Assembly: GCF_042651465.1 (NCBI RefSeq)
Contig: NZ_JBHSCZ010000001.1
Span: 1,240,001 to 1,304,000, forward strand
Direction: 5' to 3'
Source of the DNA: Ferruginibacter yonginensis
GTDB lineage: Bacteria > Bacteroidota > Bacteroidia > Chitinophagales > Chitinophagaceae
DNA length: 64,000 nucleotides
Positions 28,085-36,681 of the stretch are shown piece after piece (the first letter of the stretch is position 1; each line of letters opens with the position of its first letter). The notes under the pieces were generated by a model. It had not been told where the DNA came from. It saw only the letters and a program-made list of their open reading frames with translations, and made no database searches. The position numbers and the translations under genes are program-made.

Positions 28085-28192
28085 CTAATTGTTTTTGATG
28101 AGTTGATAAATAACACCAGCCAATACAATACAGCCATAAAATAATAATGGTAGGTGTTTGGCTTTTAGTTTTTGAAAAGGTTGTTGTTGCAT
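28085..28192 (-). CDS. Putative 35-aa membrane microprotein, first gene of the kdp transcript
   Basis: ATG-initiated frame MQQQPFQKLKAKHLPLLFYG followed by a second hydrophobic half and an LIKNN end: a basic N-terminus and one TM helix. The start lies about 14 bases after the transcription start predicted from the -24/-12 promoter, and the stop is two bases from the next microORF. Size, TM character and strict spacing support a real gene. It may be an accessory subunit or regulator of KdpFABC; this is inference. Confidence 0.55.
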   Translation of the reverse strand: MQQQPFQKLKAKHLPLLFYGCIVLAGVIYQLIKNN

Positions 28193-28216
28193 ATAAAAGT
28201 TGTTGTGCCAACGATA

Positions 28217-28232
28217 GGCAAATAAGCAACCA
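28217..28232 (-). promoter_or_regulatory. Sigma-54 promoter of the kdp operon
   Basis: On the minus strand the sequence is TGGTTGCTTATTTGCC: the invariant GG (-24) and GC (-12) are separated by exactly ten bases, and the -12 part TTGC is perfect. It lies between the terminator of the sigma-54 activator gene and the first kdp microORF and points into the operon. The predicted start of transcription is near 28206. Confidence 0.7.
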
Positions 28233-28300
28233 CTTTATATAAAATATGCCCAAACACCTACCAGTACTGCATTTTAAAAAATGAAGTGGAAGTAGGCAAC

Positions 28301-28327
28301 ATAAAAAACCCTTTCAAAATGAAAGGG
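28301..28327 (-). terminator. Rho-independent terminator of the sigma-54 activator gene
   Basis: On the minus strand CCCTTTC (28321-28327) and GAAAGGG (28309-28315) pair around a 5-base loop and are followed by TTTTTTAT. It separates the regulator transcript from the kdp operon, so the operon needs its own promoter. Confidence 0.82.
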
Positions 28328-28352
28328 TGATCATATCAAAACGATAGTGTAT

Positions 28353-29708
28353 TTAGGAAATATTATGTTCTTCTAACTTTCGGTACAAGGTTGTCAAAGC
28401 AATATTAAGCAGCTTTGCAGTTGCTGTTTTATTACCATTGGTATAATGAAAAACTTTTTCAATATGCAACTTTTCAGCACTAGCTAAATCAAATGTAGGT
28501 AAGTTGTTATTGATTTTACTACCATCACTTTTAAGAAATTCCATCGGCAGTGTATCCACATCAATAACGGATTGGGTAGCCACAATAACCGAACGTTCAA
28601 TAATATTTTTTAACTCACGAATGTTGCCTCTCCATGGGTGTTGCTGTAAAGCGTTGATATATGGTTCGGTAAAAGATTGTAACCGCTTGTTGGTTTTATT
28701 TGCAAAAAATTGCAAATAGAAATTAGCCAAAGCAGGTATATCGCTGCTACGTTCAGTGAGAGAGGGCAATGCAATTTCAAAAACAGCGATACGATAAAAA
28801 AGATCTTGTCTAAAATTACCTGCATCTACCTCTTGTAATAGGTTTCTATTAGTGGCAGCGATGATACGAACATTTACTTGTGTTACTTTACTATCGCCTA
28901 CTTTTAAAAAAGTACCAGTTTCTAACACCCTTAATAATTTGGCTTGTAGGGCCAAGGGCATTTCACCAATTTCATCTAAAAAAACAGTGCCGTTATGGGC
29001 TTCTTCAAAAATGCCCACCGCATCTTTAGTGGCTCCTGTAAAGGCACCAGCTTTGTGGCCAAACAATTCATTCTCTAATAACTCACTACTAAATGCAGCA
29101 CAGTTAACGGCTATAAAATTATGGTTGGCTCTACTACTGCCATAATGTATGGCTTGTGCAAATACTTCTTTACCGGTACCTGTTTGTCCGGTGAGCAACA
29201 CAGTAGCATCCGTAACAGCCACTTTTTGTGCCGCTGAAACGGCGTTTTTAATAGCTTTAGATTCGCCTAAGATAGTGTCAAAAGAGGTCTTACTACCCAA
29301 GAGTTTTTCGAGCCGCTGTACTTTTTTGGTAAGCGCTACTTTACTAAGTGCATTGTATAATAGCGGAATAATTTTATTATTATCATCACCTTTGGTGATA
29401 TAATCAAAAGCCCCATTTTTAATAGCTTGTACACCATCTTCAATATTACCATATGCTGTTAATAGAATCACTTCAGCAATGGGTTGTGTTTTTTTTAATG
29501 CAGGTATAAGCTCAATACCAGTAGTATCAGGCAACTTTACATCGCAAATAATCACATCAATGGGTTGCGTTTGTAATTTTTTAAGCCCTGCCTTTCCATC
29601 ACCAGCTTCGTGTACATCAAACCCTTCCAAGGTAATAATACGTGCCAATAACGACCGTAGTTTAGCTTCATCATCTATAATTAAAATATGGCCTTTCATG
29701 GTTGTCAT
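28353..29708 (-). CDS. Sigma-54-dependent response regulator (NtrC family) controlling kdp
   Basis: 451 residues. Receiver domain with phospho-acceptor D56 (ICDVKLP), AAA+ domain with Walker A GQTGTGKE (174-181) and the sigma-54-contacting GAFTGA loop (221-226), VFLDEIGEM Walker B, and a C-terminal Fis-type helix-turn-helix (NKTATAKLLNIALTTLYRKL). An alternative ATG three codons in (29699) is equally possible. Its location directly upstream of the kdp operon, with a -24/-12 promoter in between and a kinase at the operon end, indicates that it replaces KdpE. No other regulator is present in the locus. Confidence 0.92.
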   Translation of the reverse strand: MTTMKGHILIIDDEAKLRSLLARIITLEGFDVHEAGDGKAGLKKLQTQPIDVIICDVKLPDTTGIELIPALKKTQPIAEVILLTAYGNIEDGVQAIKNGAFDYITKGDDNNKIIPLLYNALSKVALTKKVQRLEKLLGSKTSFDTILGESKAIKNAVSAAQKVAVTDATVLLTGQTGTGKEVFAQAIHYGSSRANHNFIAVNCAAFSSELLENELFGHKAGAFTGATKDAVGIFEEAHNGTVFLDEIGEMPLALQAKLLRVLETGTFLKVGDSKVTQVNVRIIAATNRNLLQEVDAGNFRQDLFYRIAVFEIALPSLTERSSDIPALANFYLQFFANKTNKRLQSFTEPYINALQQHPWRGNIRELKNIIERSVIVATQSVIDVDTLPMEFLKSDGSKINNNLPTFDLASAEKLHIEKVFHYTNGNKTATAKLLNIALTTLYRKLEEHNIS

Positions 29709-30010
29709 ACATTGTTATGAAAGTTCAAAGATATTGAGTGTGGAGAGGATTGAGTGAAAATAAATTTGACAACCAAATTAAATTGATAATTCTTTTTGAT
29801 GTAAATAATTTTACATTATGCTTTCAGATACACATTTTAACGAATGTAGTATTGTTAAAGTTATTGAGCCATTTTGAACACATTAAATGCGACTCAAAAG
29901 CAAATAACATACTAGAATAATGGAGAAAACATCAATCAATGCTTTATTTCTTTGCCTAACCAAACACCGTATTTTTTCCATTGTTCATAAAAAATTATCC
30001 ACTCACTAAT
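29709..30010. other. AT-rich non-coding stretch
   Basis: No credible reading frame or RNA gene is seen; it is simple AT-rich DNA leading into the tandem duplication. Frames present here lack any protein-like features. Confidence 0.6.
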
Positions 30011-30398
30011 CCGCTCTTCGAGATGTTAGCGAAGCGCATCTAGAAGTTTCAATAAAAAAGATATCTATCTTTCCTAACCCCTTCATATTTCCTTATCGGT
30101 TGGTGTCCTCACCAACCGAAATCAAAACGTCTATCTTAATCTCTATATTCAGTAATAATACCGCTCTTCGAGGTGTTATCAAAGCACATCTCAAAGTTTC
30201 AACACCGCTCTTCGAGATGTTAGCGTAGCGCATCTCGAAGGTTTAATAAAAGAGATATCTATCTTTCCTAACCCCTTCACATTTCCTTATCGGTTGGTGT
30301 CCTCACCAACCGAAATAAAACGTCTATCTTAATCTATATATTCAGTAATAATACCGCTCTTCGAGGTGTTATCAAAACACATCTCAAAGTTTCAATAA
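30011..30398. repeat. Tandem duplication (period about 194 bp) with palindromic elements
   Basis: Unit 1 is 30011-30204 and unit 2 is 30205-30398; they are nearly identical. Each unit contains a palindromic element beginning CCGCTCTTCGAGATG (30011-30046 and 30205-30240), a CGGTTGGTG-TCCT-CACCAACCG hairpin (30097-30118 and 30291-30312), and a degenerate copy of the palindrome beginning CCGCTCTTCGAGGTG (30161 and 30354). The same palindrome recurs at 36417 and 36601 in inverted orientation. These look like REP/MITE-like elements that have been duplicated together. Confidence 0.9.
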
Positions 30399-30751
30399 AA
30401 GAAATGTATCTTCCCTAAGCTCATCACACAGTATGTTAGCACAACACAACTCAAATTTCATTTTAAACAAATGTAGCACCATCAAACCTACAAATACCAA
30501 CGCAAATTTTTCTACACAAATTTCTGATACCCTTGCACTAAATATTAATAATATTATATATATTTGAAATAAGTAATTAGCAATACGTCAACAAACCTAA
30601 TAAGAGCAATACCCAGCCGTTAGGTACCATGTTGTTACACATTGCAGCCTATGTAAAACCAACAAACTGTTTGCTATATAGCGTAAATCATAGTGTGCTG
30701 CCCCCACTCCTACACTTGGTTATTTTAATTAATAAACAAAAACTACATCTT
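30399..30751. other. Non-coding region upstream of the island genes
   Basis: AT-rich sequence. A frame of 41 codons extends the next gene upstream to 30629, but it begins with a hydrophobic, non-conserved-looking segment and is not accepted as coding. No clear promoter or terminator is recognised. Confidence 0.5.
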
Positions 30752-31168
30752 ATGGCACGTTATCGCATTTTCCCCGACAATCTTACGAGTAAAAAATCTG
30801 AATTGCTCGATGCACAACCGCTCAACTATGTAAAATACCTCATTGGGTTTGCATGTGCAAAAAACGAAGGCTTCAATGTTGTAACAACACAAATGCGCTT
30901 TCTAAAAACCGAACCTTGGCAAATCATTAGTTCCAATATTCCAAGTTCGGGTGGACAAGTAGTACTAGAGCTAGGTTATTTTAACCCCGGGCAAACCTTA
31001 TCGGTCTTTTGGGTGGTGAGGGCAGTAACAAAAATAGCATCACTATCAGTTTACATTATTAACGACCAAACAAAAGTAGTGAGAAAAATAGCCCCCTCAG
31101 GTGCGCCAAAAAAAATGGAACGTGGAGAAGATTGGGGCGATGAAAAAATCGATATTATATTATTCTAA
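30752..31168 (+). CDS. Hypothetical protein (138 aa)
   Basis: From the ATG at 30752 (MARYRIFPDNLTSKKSEL) the product has 138 residues; the frame is open upstream but the sequence there is not protein-like. The protein has no signal peptide or TM segment; its middle alternates beta-strand-like segments (GGQVVLELGYFNPGQTL, FWVVRAVTKIASL), and the C-terminus is charged (KKMERGEDWGDEKIDIILF). I do not recognise a family. The next gene begins 11 bases later, so the two are probably cotranscribed. Confidence 0.65.
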   Translation: MARYRIFPDNLTSKKSELLDAQPLNYVKYLIGFACAKNEGFNVVTTQMRFLKTEPWQIISSNIPSSGGQVVLELGYFNPGQTLSVFWVVRAVTKIASLSVYIINDQTKVVRKIAPSGAPKKMERGEDWGDEKIDIILF

Positions 31169-31179
31169 AAACTACTTTT

Positions 31180-32295
31180 ATGAAACTGCTACTCTCTATA
31201 TTATTAAGCATAGCAACAACGATGAGTTTCGGTCAAGGCAGACAAGATGCTAAAAATCTATCAGAAAAACTTACGCCAAAATATACAAACGATAATACAT
31301 CAATGGGCACCTCATACCTATTCGACGAAACCAACCCCAATGGGTTCGATTTATTATCTGCCAACGTTTCGTTTAGTGATAAAAACCAAACACAAAAAAT
31401 TGGGTTTGCACCTTTTCGGCTATCGAATAAATATATCTTTTTGTTATCCAATTTAAGAATCAACCTTACCCATACTGGTGGGGCATTAACCAGTGGCTTA
31501 AGTGTAGGCAACGATAATGCAGCTTTTGAAAGCAAACGGGTGCAAAAAATATTTAACGACATTTATGCACCATCAAATTTGACAGATAGTGAGCTGCCTA
31601 TTGCACGTCCACGTAGGGCAGATGAAACGCTAAAAGAATACATGGAATACTACAACACATCACCTGAAATGAAAGCGTTTCAAGATAAACTATTGGCAAA
31701 CTTTGACAGCCGTAGACTCAAACATGTTTTTAAATACAGCGTTGGGTATAACATCCAGTTCTTCCCTGTTTTAAAAAGCGAATCAGCAGCCGGCAATTTC
31801 GATAGCTTGAATTACCATGCAACAAAAGCAAACAACTATTTCGCAAAAGGTAGCTATAGTTTTAAAAACGGGTTCATAAATATAAATGGCGGCTACAATT
31901 ATTTTAATAAAAGAAAAGCAGCTGATTCTATACAACCAAAAAGGCGTTATGACGGATTTACGTTTGGTGCATCAATACGTATTCCCATCATGAAAAAAGA
32001 AAACTTGGTAAAGAAAGATTTTTATAAAAACAGTTTATTTGTACCCGGTATTTATGTAGGCTTTATTTACGATCGCATCAATTACAAAGGTGCAGAAGCA
32101 AAGTTTGCTGAAGACAATACAAAGTACAAAGCTACCACAACCATTACGCTTGATTTTTCCATTACACCTGCAGCCCAATTTAGGTTAGCATTTCCAATTC
32201 AAAAATCAGAAGTATTCAATACAAATACCAAACTAACCAACAACATTGCTATTTTACAATACAACTTTAAACTAATTAATTTAAACGATAATTGA
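31180..32295 (+). CDS. Predicted secreted/outer-membrane beta-barrel protein (371 aa)
   Basis: 371 residues with a signal peptide (MKLLLSILLSIATTMSFGQ). The C-terminal half has repeated amphipathic strands (FININGGYNYF, GFTFGASIRIPI, FVPGIYVGFIYDRI, TTTITLDFSITPAAQFRLAF, IAILQYNFKLI), consistent with an outer-membrane barrel; the N-terminal half is Asn/Asp rich. It ends LINLNDN rather than in an aromatic residue. No family is recognised. It follows the 138-residue gene closely, and the pair may form a surface module. Confidence 0.65.
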   Translation: MKLLLSILLSIATTMSFGQGRQDAKNLSEKLTPKYTNDNTSMGTSYLFDETNPNGFDLLSANVSFSDKNQTQKIGFAPFRLSNKYIFLLSNLRINLTHTGGALTSGLSVGNDNAAFESKRVQKIFNDIYAPSNLTDSELPIARPRRADETLKEYMEYYNTSPEMKAFQDKLLANFDSRRLKHVFKYSVGYNIQFFPVLKSESAAGNFDSLNYHATKANNYFAKGSYSFKNGFININGGYNYFNKRKAADSIQPKRRYDGFTFGASIRIPIMKKENLVKKDFYKNSLFVPGIYVGFIYDRINYKGAEAKFAEDNTKYKATTTITLDFSITPAAQFRLAFPIQKSEVFNTNTKLTNNIAILQYNFKLINLNDN

Positions 32296-32532
32296 TAGTT
32301 AGGTGTCTGATTTAATCAATATTATTATTTATATTTGATATATGTGCCTAATAATCTGTAACCAAAAACAAAATCTAACAATACTCAACATTTAGCTATA
32401 AGTATTTAAAACAGCATTCAATTTGAGGATACTTTCAATATTACGTAAATCGGGATGTTGTTCATCATGCAATTAGCCCCCTTTAAAAATTATGTTTCTT
32501 AAAAAAATTAACGACCAAATAATTTCTTGATT

Positions 32533-33606
32533 ATGACTAATCCATTTCTAGACTTACCTGAAGACCAAATCAGTGCTGTGCATGCCTTAGAAGGCAAAAC
32601 TTTAAGTACAGGTTGGAAAGTAATTGAAAAGGCAAAAGCTAAACCGGGTTCAACTGGTGGCGGTTTTTCCGTTTGTTATATAGTTGAAAAAGGTGGTCAA
32701 AAAGGATTTCTTAAAGCATTAAATATTTTATCATTTCTGAGAGATGATAAAAAAGATGTTCTAAATGCAATGACCGAAATGTTAAACACATTTAATTTCG
32801 AAAAAGAAATACTAATTAGATGCGGAAATAGGAATCTATCAAAAATCTCCAAACTACTAGAAGCTTCTCAAGAAAATTTTCCAGGATACATTGCAGCAAA
32901 TGTATATTATATGATTTTTGAAAAAGCAGATAGTGACGTAAGAAACCATTTAAATTTTACCAACGAAATTGATTTAGCTTGGAAACTTAGGTCATTGCAT
33001 AATGTTGCTACTGGAATAAAACAACTTCACAGTATAGAAATTTCCCATCAAGACATAAAACCTTCGAATATTTTCGTTTTTGAAACTTTAATCTCAAAAC
33101 TAGGAGACTTAGGTCGTTCACTTTGCCAAACATTAGCATCGCCACATTCCGAACTGGATTTTGCAGGTGACAATAGGTATGCTCCACCTGAAGTTTTCCA
33201 TAGATTTATTCTACCTGATTGGAAAGACAAAGTATTTGCAATTGATTGTTATTTACTCGGAAGTATGGCGTCATATTACTTCACTGGCCAAAGTATGACA
33301 GCCTTATTATCTACAAATCTTAGTAGACAAATCAATATCTTGTCTTTAGATTTTGAAAATGCTTTGCCATATTGGCAAGTTGCTTATGATGCGGCTTTAA
33401 ATACAATTAATCAGCATCTAGTAGGATACAATCAAGCTGAGAAATTAATCGAAACAATTAGAATGTTATCTAATCCAGACCCACGAAAAAGAGGTCATCC
33501 TAAAAATTTTAATAATAATGGAAATGGGAACCATTTTCAACTAGAGAGATTTGTCGAAATTTTTAATTTACTTGCTACTAAAGCAGAATACAATTTAATC
33601 AATTAA
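32533..33606 (+). CDS. Protein kinase-like protein (Hanks type)
   Basis: 357 residues from the ATG at 32533 (a TTG two codons upstream is less likely). Kinase features: Gly-rich loop GSTGGGFSVCYIV (39-51), candidate ATP-anchoring Lys61 (FLKAL), catalytic loop HQDIKPSN (172-179, an HRD variant with Asp174 and Asn179), GDLG (191-194, in place of DFG, Asp192 kept) and APPE (217-220). All essential residues are present, so it is probably active on Ser/Thr. No TM segment is seen, so it is cytoplasmic. A TPR gene starts two bases after its stop. The pair has a different base composition from the neighbouring core genes and looks acquired. Confidence 0.85.
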   Translation: MTNPFLDLPEDQISAVHALEGKTLSTGWKVIEKAKAKPGSTGGGFSVCYIVEKGGQKGFLKALNILSFLRDDKKDVLNAMTEMLNTFNFEKEILIRCGNRNLSKISKLLEASQENFPGYIAANVYYMIFEKADSDVRNHLNFTNEIDLAWKLRSLHNVATGIKQLHSIEISHQDIKPSNIFVFETLISKLGDLGRSLCQTLASPHSELDFAGDNRYAPPEVFHRFILPDWKDKVFAIDCYLLGSMASYYFTGQSMTALLSTNLSRQINILSLDFENALPYWQVAYDAALNTINQHLVGYNQAEKLIETIRMLSNPDPRKRGHPKNFNNNGNGNHFQLERFVEIFNLLATKAEYNLIN

Positions 33607-33608
33607 AA

Positions 33609-35162
33609 GTGGCTCATTTATTCGAAAAAAAAGATAGGCATGTAATTCCCAATTGGAGAAGTTTCGATAATACAGCGAAACTTGGCGAGCTAAATGGAAG
33701 TAAAGGAATTGAATTAGTTTCTACATTCAAACCAGACATTTCAGATTTACTTGACGATTGGACAGAAATTGACAACCAAACAATAGGTGTAGCTGGTGAT
33801 ATACTTGGTGTTGCCTTAGTTAGCAATCAAAAGTCTGACCCCAAAATAATTGAAATTGCAAAATTTGTTTTACAAAACGAAAATGTTTCACCAAAAGCTT
33901 TGTCTTCCGCCGCAAAAGAAATCCTCAAGCCTTCACAAGACAAATTAATAAATTTAGATTTTAATACTATTGAGTTATTTCAAGACCCCACTAGTTTAAT
34001 TATAATTCATAAAAAAATAAATGAACTAAAAAATAGATTAAAAAATAACCCAAAGAATTCTATTAATTGGATTGAAATAGGTAGATACTATGCAATAATT
34101 GGTCAGTCAGAAAAAGCTGAAAGAGCAATTAAAAACGCATTATTCCTTTCGCCAGAAAATAGATTCATATTAAGAAATATGGCTAGGTTTTTTGTTCATT
34201 TAGGAGATGGCGGAATTTCTTTTGCTCATGATATACTAAGAAAATCCCAATTAGTAAACTCAGACCCTTGGCTACTCTCAACTGAAATATCGCTTGCTAC
34301 ATTAAGAGGTCGTAATTCAAGGTTTGTAAAGCAAGGATTACAAGTTATAGAATCAGATTCTTTTCACCCCTTCAATGTTACTGAACTTGCAAGTGCATTA
34401 GCAACCGTTGAACTAAAAAATGATAGCCTTAAAAAAAGTAGAAAATTATTTGAGAAATCACTTAGAAAACCAAACGATAACTCTCTAGCTCAAGCAGAAT
34501 GGGCGTCGCAAGAAGAGAACAATTTGTTTTCTCTAGACTCAAGCAAATCAAACCTAGCAAATTCATTTGAAGCTAAAGCAAGACATTATGCAGAAAAAGA
34601 AAATTGGAAAGAAGCTATAGAGTATTCAAAAAAATGGTTTTTAGATTTGCCTTTTTCTAAAGGTTCAATACTTTTTGGAAACAATATTGCTTTAAACAAG
34701 TTGAAGAATCATGATGTCGCTATTGAAATCGGCAAACTAGGTTTGCTTTCTCATCCTCATGATCCTCACTTATTAAATAACATAATTTATTCTCTTTGTT
34801 TAAATGACAAAATTGAAGAAGCTGAATTATTATTCCAAAGAGTAGACAAGTCAGACTTAACATCAAAAAGCATTCATAATATTTGCTTATTAGCTACTCA
34901 AGGCCTTTTAAATTACAGAAAAGGCAATCCTGAAAACGCAAGAGCATTATACTTGGAGGCGATGGAACTAGCTAAATCAACAGGCCACAAATCTTATATT
35001 TCAAAAGCTCTAGTAAATATGACCCGAGAGGAACTTTTATTGGGGCAACAAGACATGTCAGATGTAATTCCAAAATTAAAAGACATATTAAAAAAGACAG
35101 ATGACCCAGATTTAGAAGAAGACATAAAGGAGGTTATAGAGTTATACAATAAAAAGTCGTGA
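33609..35162 (+). CDS. TPR-repeat protein paired with the kinase
   Basis: 517 residues from a GTG at 33609, two bases after the kinase stop, so translation is probably coupled. The first about 110 residues (MAHLFEKKDRHVIPNWRSF) have no recognised domain; residues about 140-510 are helical repeats of TPR type (SINWIEIGRYYAIIGQSEKA, ALFLSPENRFILRNMARFF, ALYLEAMELAKSTGHKSYIS). No signal peptide is seen. It is likely to be the substrate or scaffold of the kinase. Kinase-TPR pairs occur in bacterial conflict loci, but a defence role here is only a guess. Confidence 0.75.
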   Translation: MAHLFEKKDRHVIPNWRSFDNTAKLGELNGSKGIELVSTFKPDISDLLDDWTEIDNQTIGVAGDILGVALVSNQKSDPKIIEIAKFVLQNENVSPKALSSAAKEILKPSQDKLINLDFNTIELFQDPTSLIIIHKKINELKNRLKNNPKNSINWIEIGRYYAIIGQSEKAERAIKNALFLSPENRFILRNMARFFVHLGDGGISFAHDILRKSQLVNSDPWLLSTEISLATLRGRNSRFVKQGLQVIESDSFHPFNVTELASALATVELKNDSLKKSRKLFEKSLRKPNDNSLAQAEWASQEENNLFSLDSSKSNLANSFEAKARHYAEKENWKEAIEYSKKWFLDLPFSKGSILFGNNIALNKLKNHDVAIEIGKLGLLSHPHDPHLLNNIIYSLCLNDKIEEAELLFQRVDKSDLTSKSIHNICLLATQGLLNYRKGNPENARALYLEAMELAKSTGHKSYISKALVNMTREELLLGQQDMSDVIPKLKDILKKTDDPDLEEDIKEVIELYNKKS

Positions 35163-35640
35163 AAGCACGAACGCAGGACATGGTTATTGCTAGCCAGTTG
35201 GGCTATACAAGCAAACCCCACTGACGAATGTGTTCCGCTTTACCGGCTCACTTGTATCATTTTAATTCGCCTGATGGTATCAGGTATAAACCTTACAACT
35301 GCTCAACCATTAACAACCGACATTCATTAGTATAATAATCAATAGCGCTGCTATATTTATAAAACTTGGTCTCCCAAATTAATACGTTTCTTACAAGTTT
35401 TTAATGGAAGTAGTTAAAACATAGTTTACGTCTTTTTGATGTATTTAGTACTACAGGTTAATAGTCCTCACTCACCGCCTTGTCTACCTTAAAATAATAA
35501 AATCAAATACTATTCTCCAAACTTTGTACTTTATTCAAGAAAAAAAATTTGCCCGAATTATCATTATTAAAAACAAACAATATCGAATTCCTTAGCTTAT
35601 AAAATTCACAGTGCTAAAAAAAATCTACATTAACATCCAC
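35163..35640. other. Non-coding region after the kinase-TPR pair
   Basis: About 480 bases without a credible frame, promoter or terminator. The G/C-richer part just after the TPR stop (about 35170-35280) could be the remnant of an earlier gene or element, but I cannot identify it. Confidence 0.5.
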
Positions 35641-35816
35641 ATTCATCATTACTAATTCATCATTCCTCCTCCGTAATTAATAATTCGTAATCCGTAATTC
35701 AACATCCCCCATACATCATTCCTAATTCATCATTCCTAATTAATCATTCGTAATCCGTAATTCAACATCCCCCATTCACAATTCCTAATTCATCATTCCT
35801 AATTCATCATTCCTAA
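35641..35816. repeat. Degenerate simple repeat array of TAATTCATCATTCC type
   Basis: Repeated short words such as CTAATTCATCATTC, CGTAATCCGTAATTC and AACATCCCCCAT make up the block. A closely related block lies at 51669-51780. Both end at the 3' end of a minus-strand gene. They have no conserved spacer structure and are not CRISPR. Confidence 0.85.
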
Positions 35817-36023
35817 TTACCCCTCCCCCGGCTCCCCCAACTTCTCAAAAATAATCCTCACTTGTGCAATACTATAATATCTTCCTATCCTTTCTCCTAT
35901 GGCTGCTTCAAAAGGTTTCAACCACTTTTTAAAAGTCTTATCACATACGCCATATAATTTGGCTAGATCAACAGGTGAAGAAGGTTTAATACTGGTAGTT
36001 TTTGTTGTTAATTCAGTTTTCAT
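35817..36023 (-). CDS. Small helix-turn-helix-like protein (68 aa)
   Basis: 68 residues. The centre (SPVDLAKLYGVCDKTFKKWL) reads as a helix-turn-helix of the kind seen in small Bacteroidota excisionase-like or DUF4248-like proteins, and RYYSIAQVRIIFEKLGEP fits the wing and second helix. It may regulate a neighbouring element. An inverted repeat (ATTTCATT/AATGAAAT) lies at 36110-36132, upstream of its start. Small proteins of this type often sit on mobile or genomic-island DNA. Confidence 0.6.
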   Translation of the reverse strand: MKTELTTKTTSIKPSSPVDLAKLYGVCDKTFKKWLKPFEAAIGERIGRYYSIAQVRIIFEKLGEPGEG

Positions 36024-36109
36024 AACAATTATTTTGGTACTTAAAAGTTATTGAACTGCATCAGTTAATGTATTGGTCTTTTAATTGTATACTAACGCAG
36101 TTATTCGTT

Positions 36110-36132
36110 ATTTCATTTTGGTATAATGAAAT
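36110..36132. promoter_or_regulatory. Inverted repeat, possible operator
   Basis: ATTTCATT (36110-36117) and AATGAAAT (36125-36132) are separated by seven bases. It lies about 90 bases upstream of the small HTH gene and could be its operator. Confidence 0.3.
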
Positions 36133-36416
36133 TATTTACCAATCATTGTTAATCAAAATTTTACGTTCTAAAAAATTGTTAAACAAAGTATCAACGGATA
36201 ATGGTTGCTTTACTTAGAGTACATAAACGCTAAAGCATAATATTGCAGTTACATATTTACGCATAGGGTATGCTGAACAAGACAAAGTAAGTGGAGAAGA
36301 CAATCAAAGGCGTAAACAGTACAAATAATGAAACGAAAACAGCTTGTGTTTTTTTGACATTCGTAACTAATATCTTACATCAATTATATATGCAGATAAA
36401 AATCTGCCTTATCTTT

Positions 36417-36452
36417 CTTCGAGATGCGCTACGCTAACATCTCGAAGAGCGG
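36417..36452. repeat. Palindromic element, first copy at the right flank
   Basis: CTTCGAGATG, an 11-base loop CGCTACGCTAA and CATCTCGAAG, followed by AGCGG. The sequence is the reverse complement of the elements at 30011 and 30205. Confidence 0.85.
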
Positions 36453-36600
36453 AAGTATGCTTAATACAAATAAAAGTAAGCGGAGTAGGCAATCAAAAGT
36501 GTAAACATACAGATAGTGAAATATAAACAGCTGGTGTTTTTTTAACATTCGTAACTAAGCTCTTACATCAAATCTATATGCAGATATTAATCGGCCTTAT

Positions 36601-36641
36601 CCGCTCTTCGAGATGCGCTACGCTAACATCTCGAAGAGCGG
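36601..36641. repeat. Perfect 15-bp-armed palindromic element
   Basis: CCGCTCTTCGAGATG (36601-36615), the loop CGCTACGCTAA and CATCTCGAAGAGCGG (36627-36641) form a perfect hairpin. It is the best-preserved copy of the REP-like element in the window. Confidence 0.95.
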
Positions 36642-36681
36642 ATTTTGGTTGTATCTACAAAATTAATGAGCGTATACTTAC

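Larger units (their letters stand above)
36265..36641. repeat. Diverged tandem duplication (period about 189 bp) with palindromes
   Basis: Unit 1 is about 36265-36453 and unit 2 about 36454-36641; they share order and most bases (for example AGACAATCAAAG/AGGCAATCAAAA, GTGTTTTTTT, TTACATCA, TATGCAGAT) but have diverged clearly. Each ends with the palindrome described next. The region has no real gene; frames that read through the palindrome are spurious. Confidence 0.85.

Noticed and set aside
28195..28210. TGGCAC-like element as an alternative sigma-54 promoter for kdp
   Set aside because: TGGCAC is a perfect -24 half, but the spacing leads to TT instead of GC at -12; the TGGTTGCTTATTTGCC site is much better.
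28002..28253. 83-codon frame covering the 26-codon microORF
   Set aside because: It starts with non-conserved-looking sequence and overlaps the 35-codon frame; the internal ATG at 28082 gives a cleaner TM microprotein.
29738..29920. Short frame upstream of the sigma-54 activator
   Set aside because: 60 codons of low-complexity AT-rich sequence without family, ribosome binding site or conserved context.
30629..30751. N-terminal extension of the 138-aa gene
   Set aside because: The 41 added residues are hydrophobic and low in protein-like signal, and the internal ATG at 30752 is preferred.
35641..35816. CRISPR array
   Set aside because: The words are short, degenerate and tandem without unique spacers of constant length.
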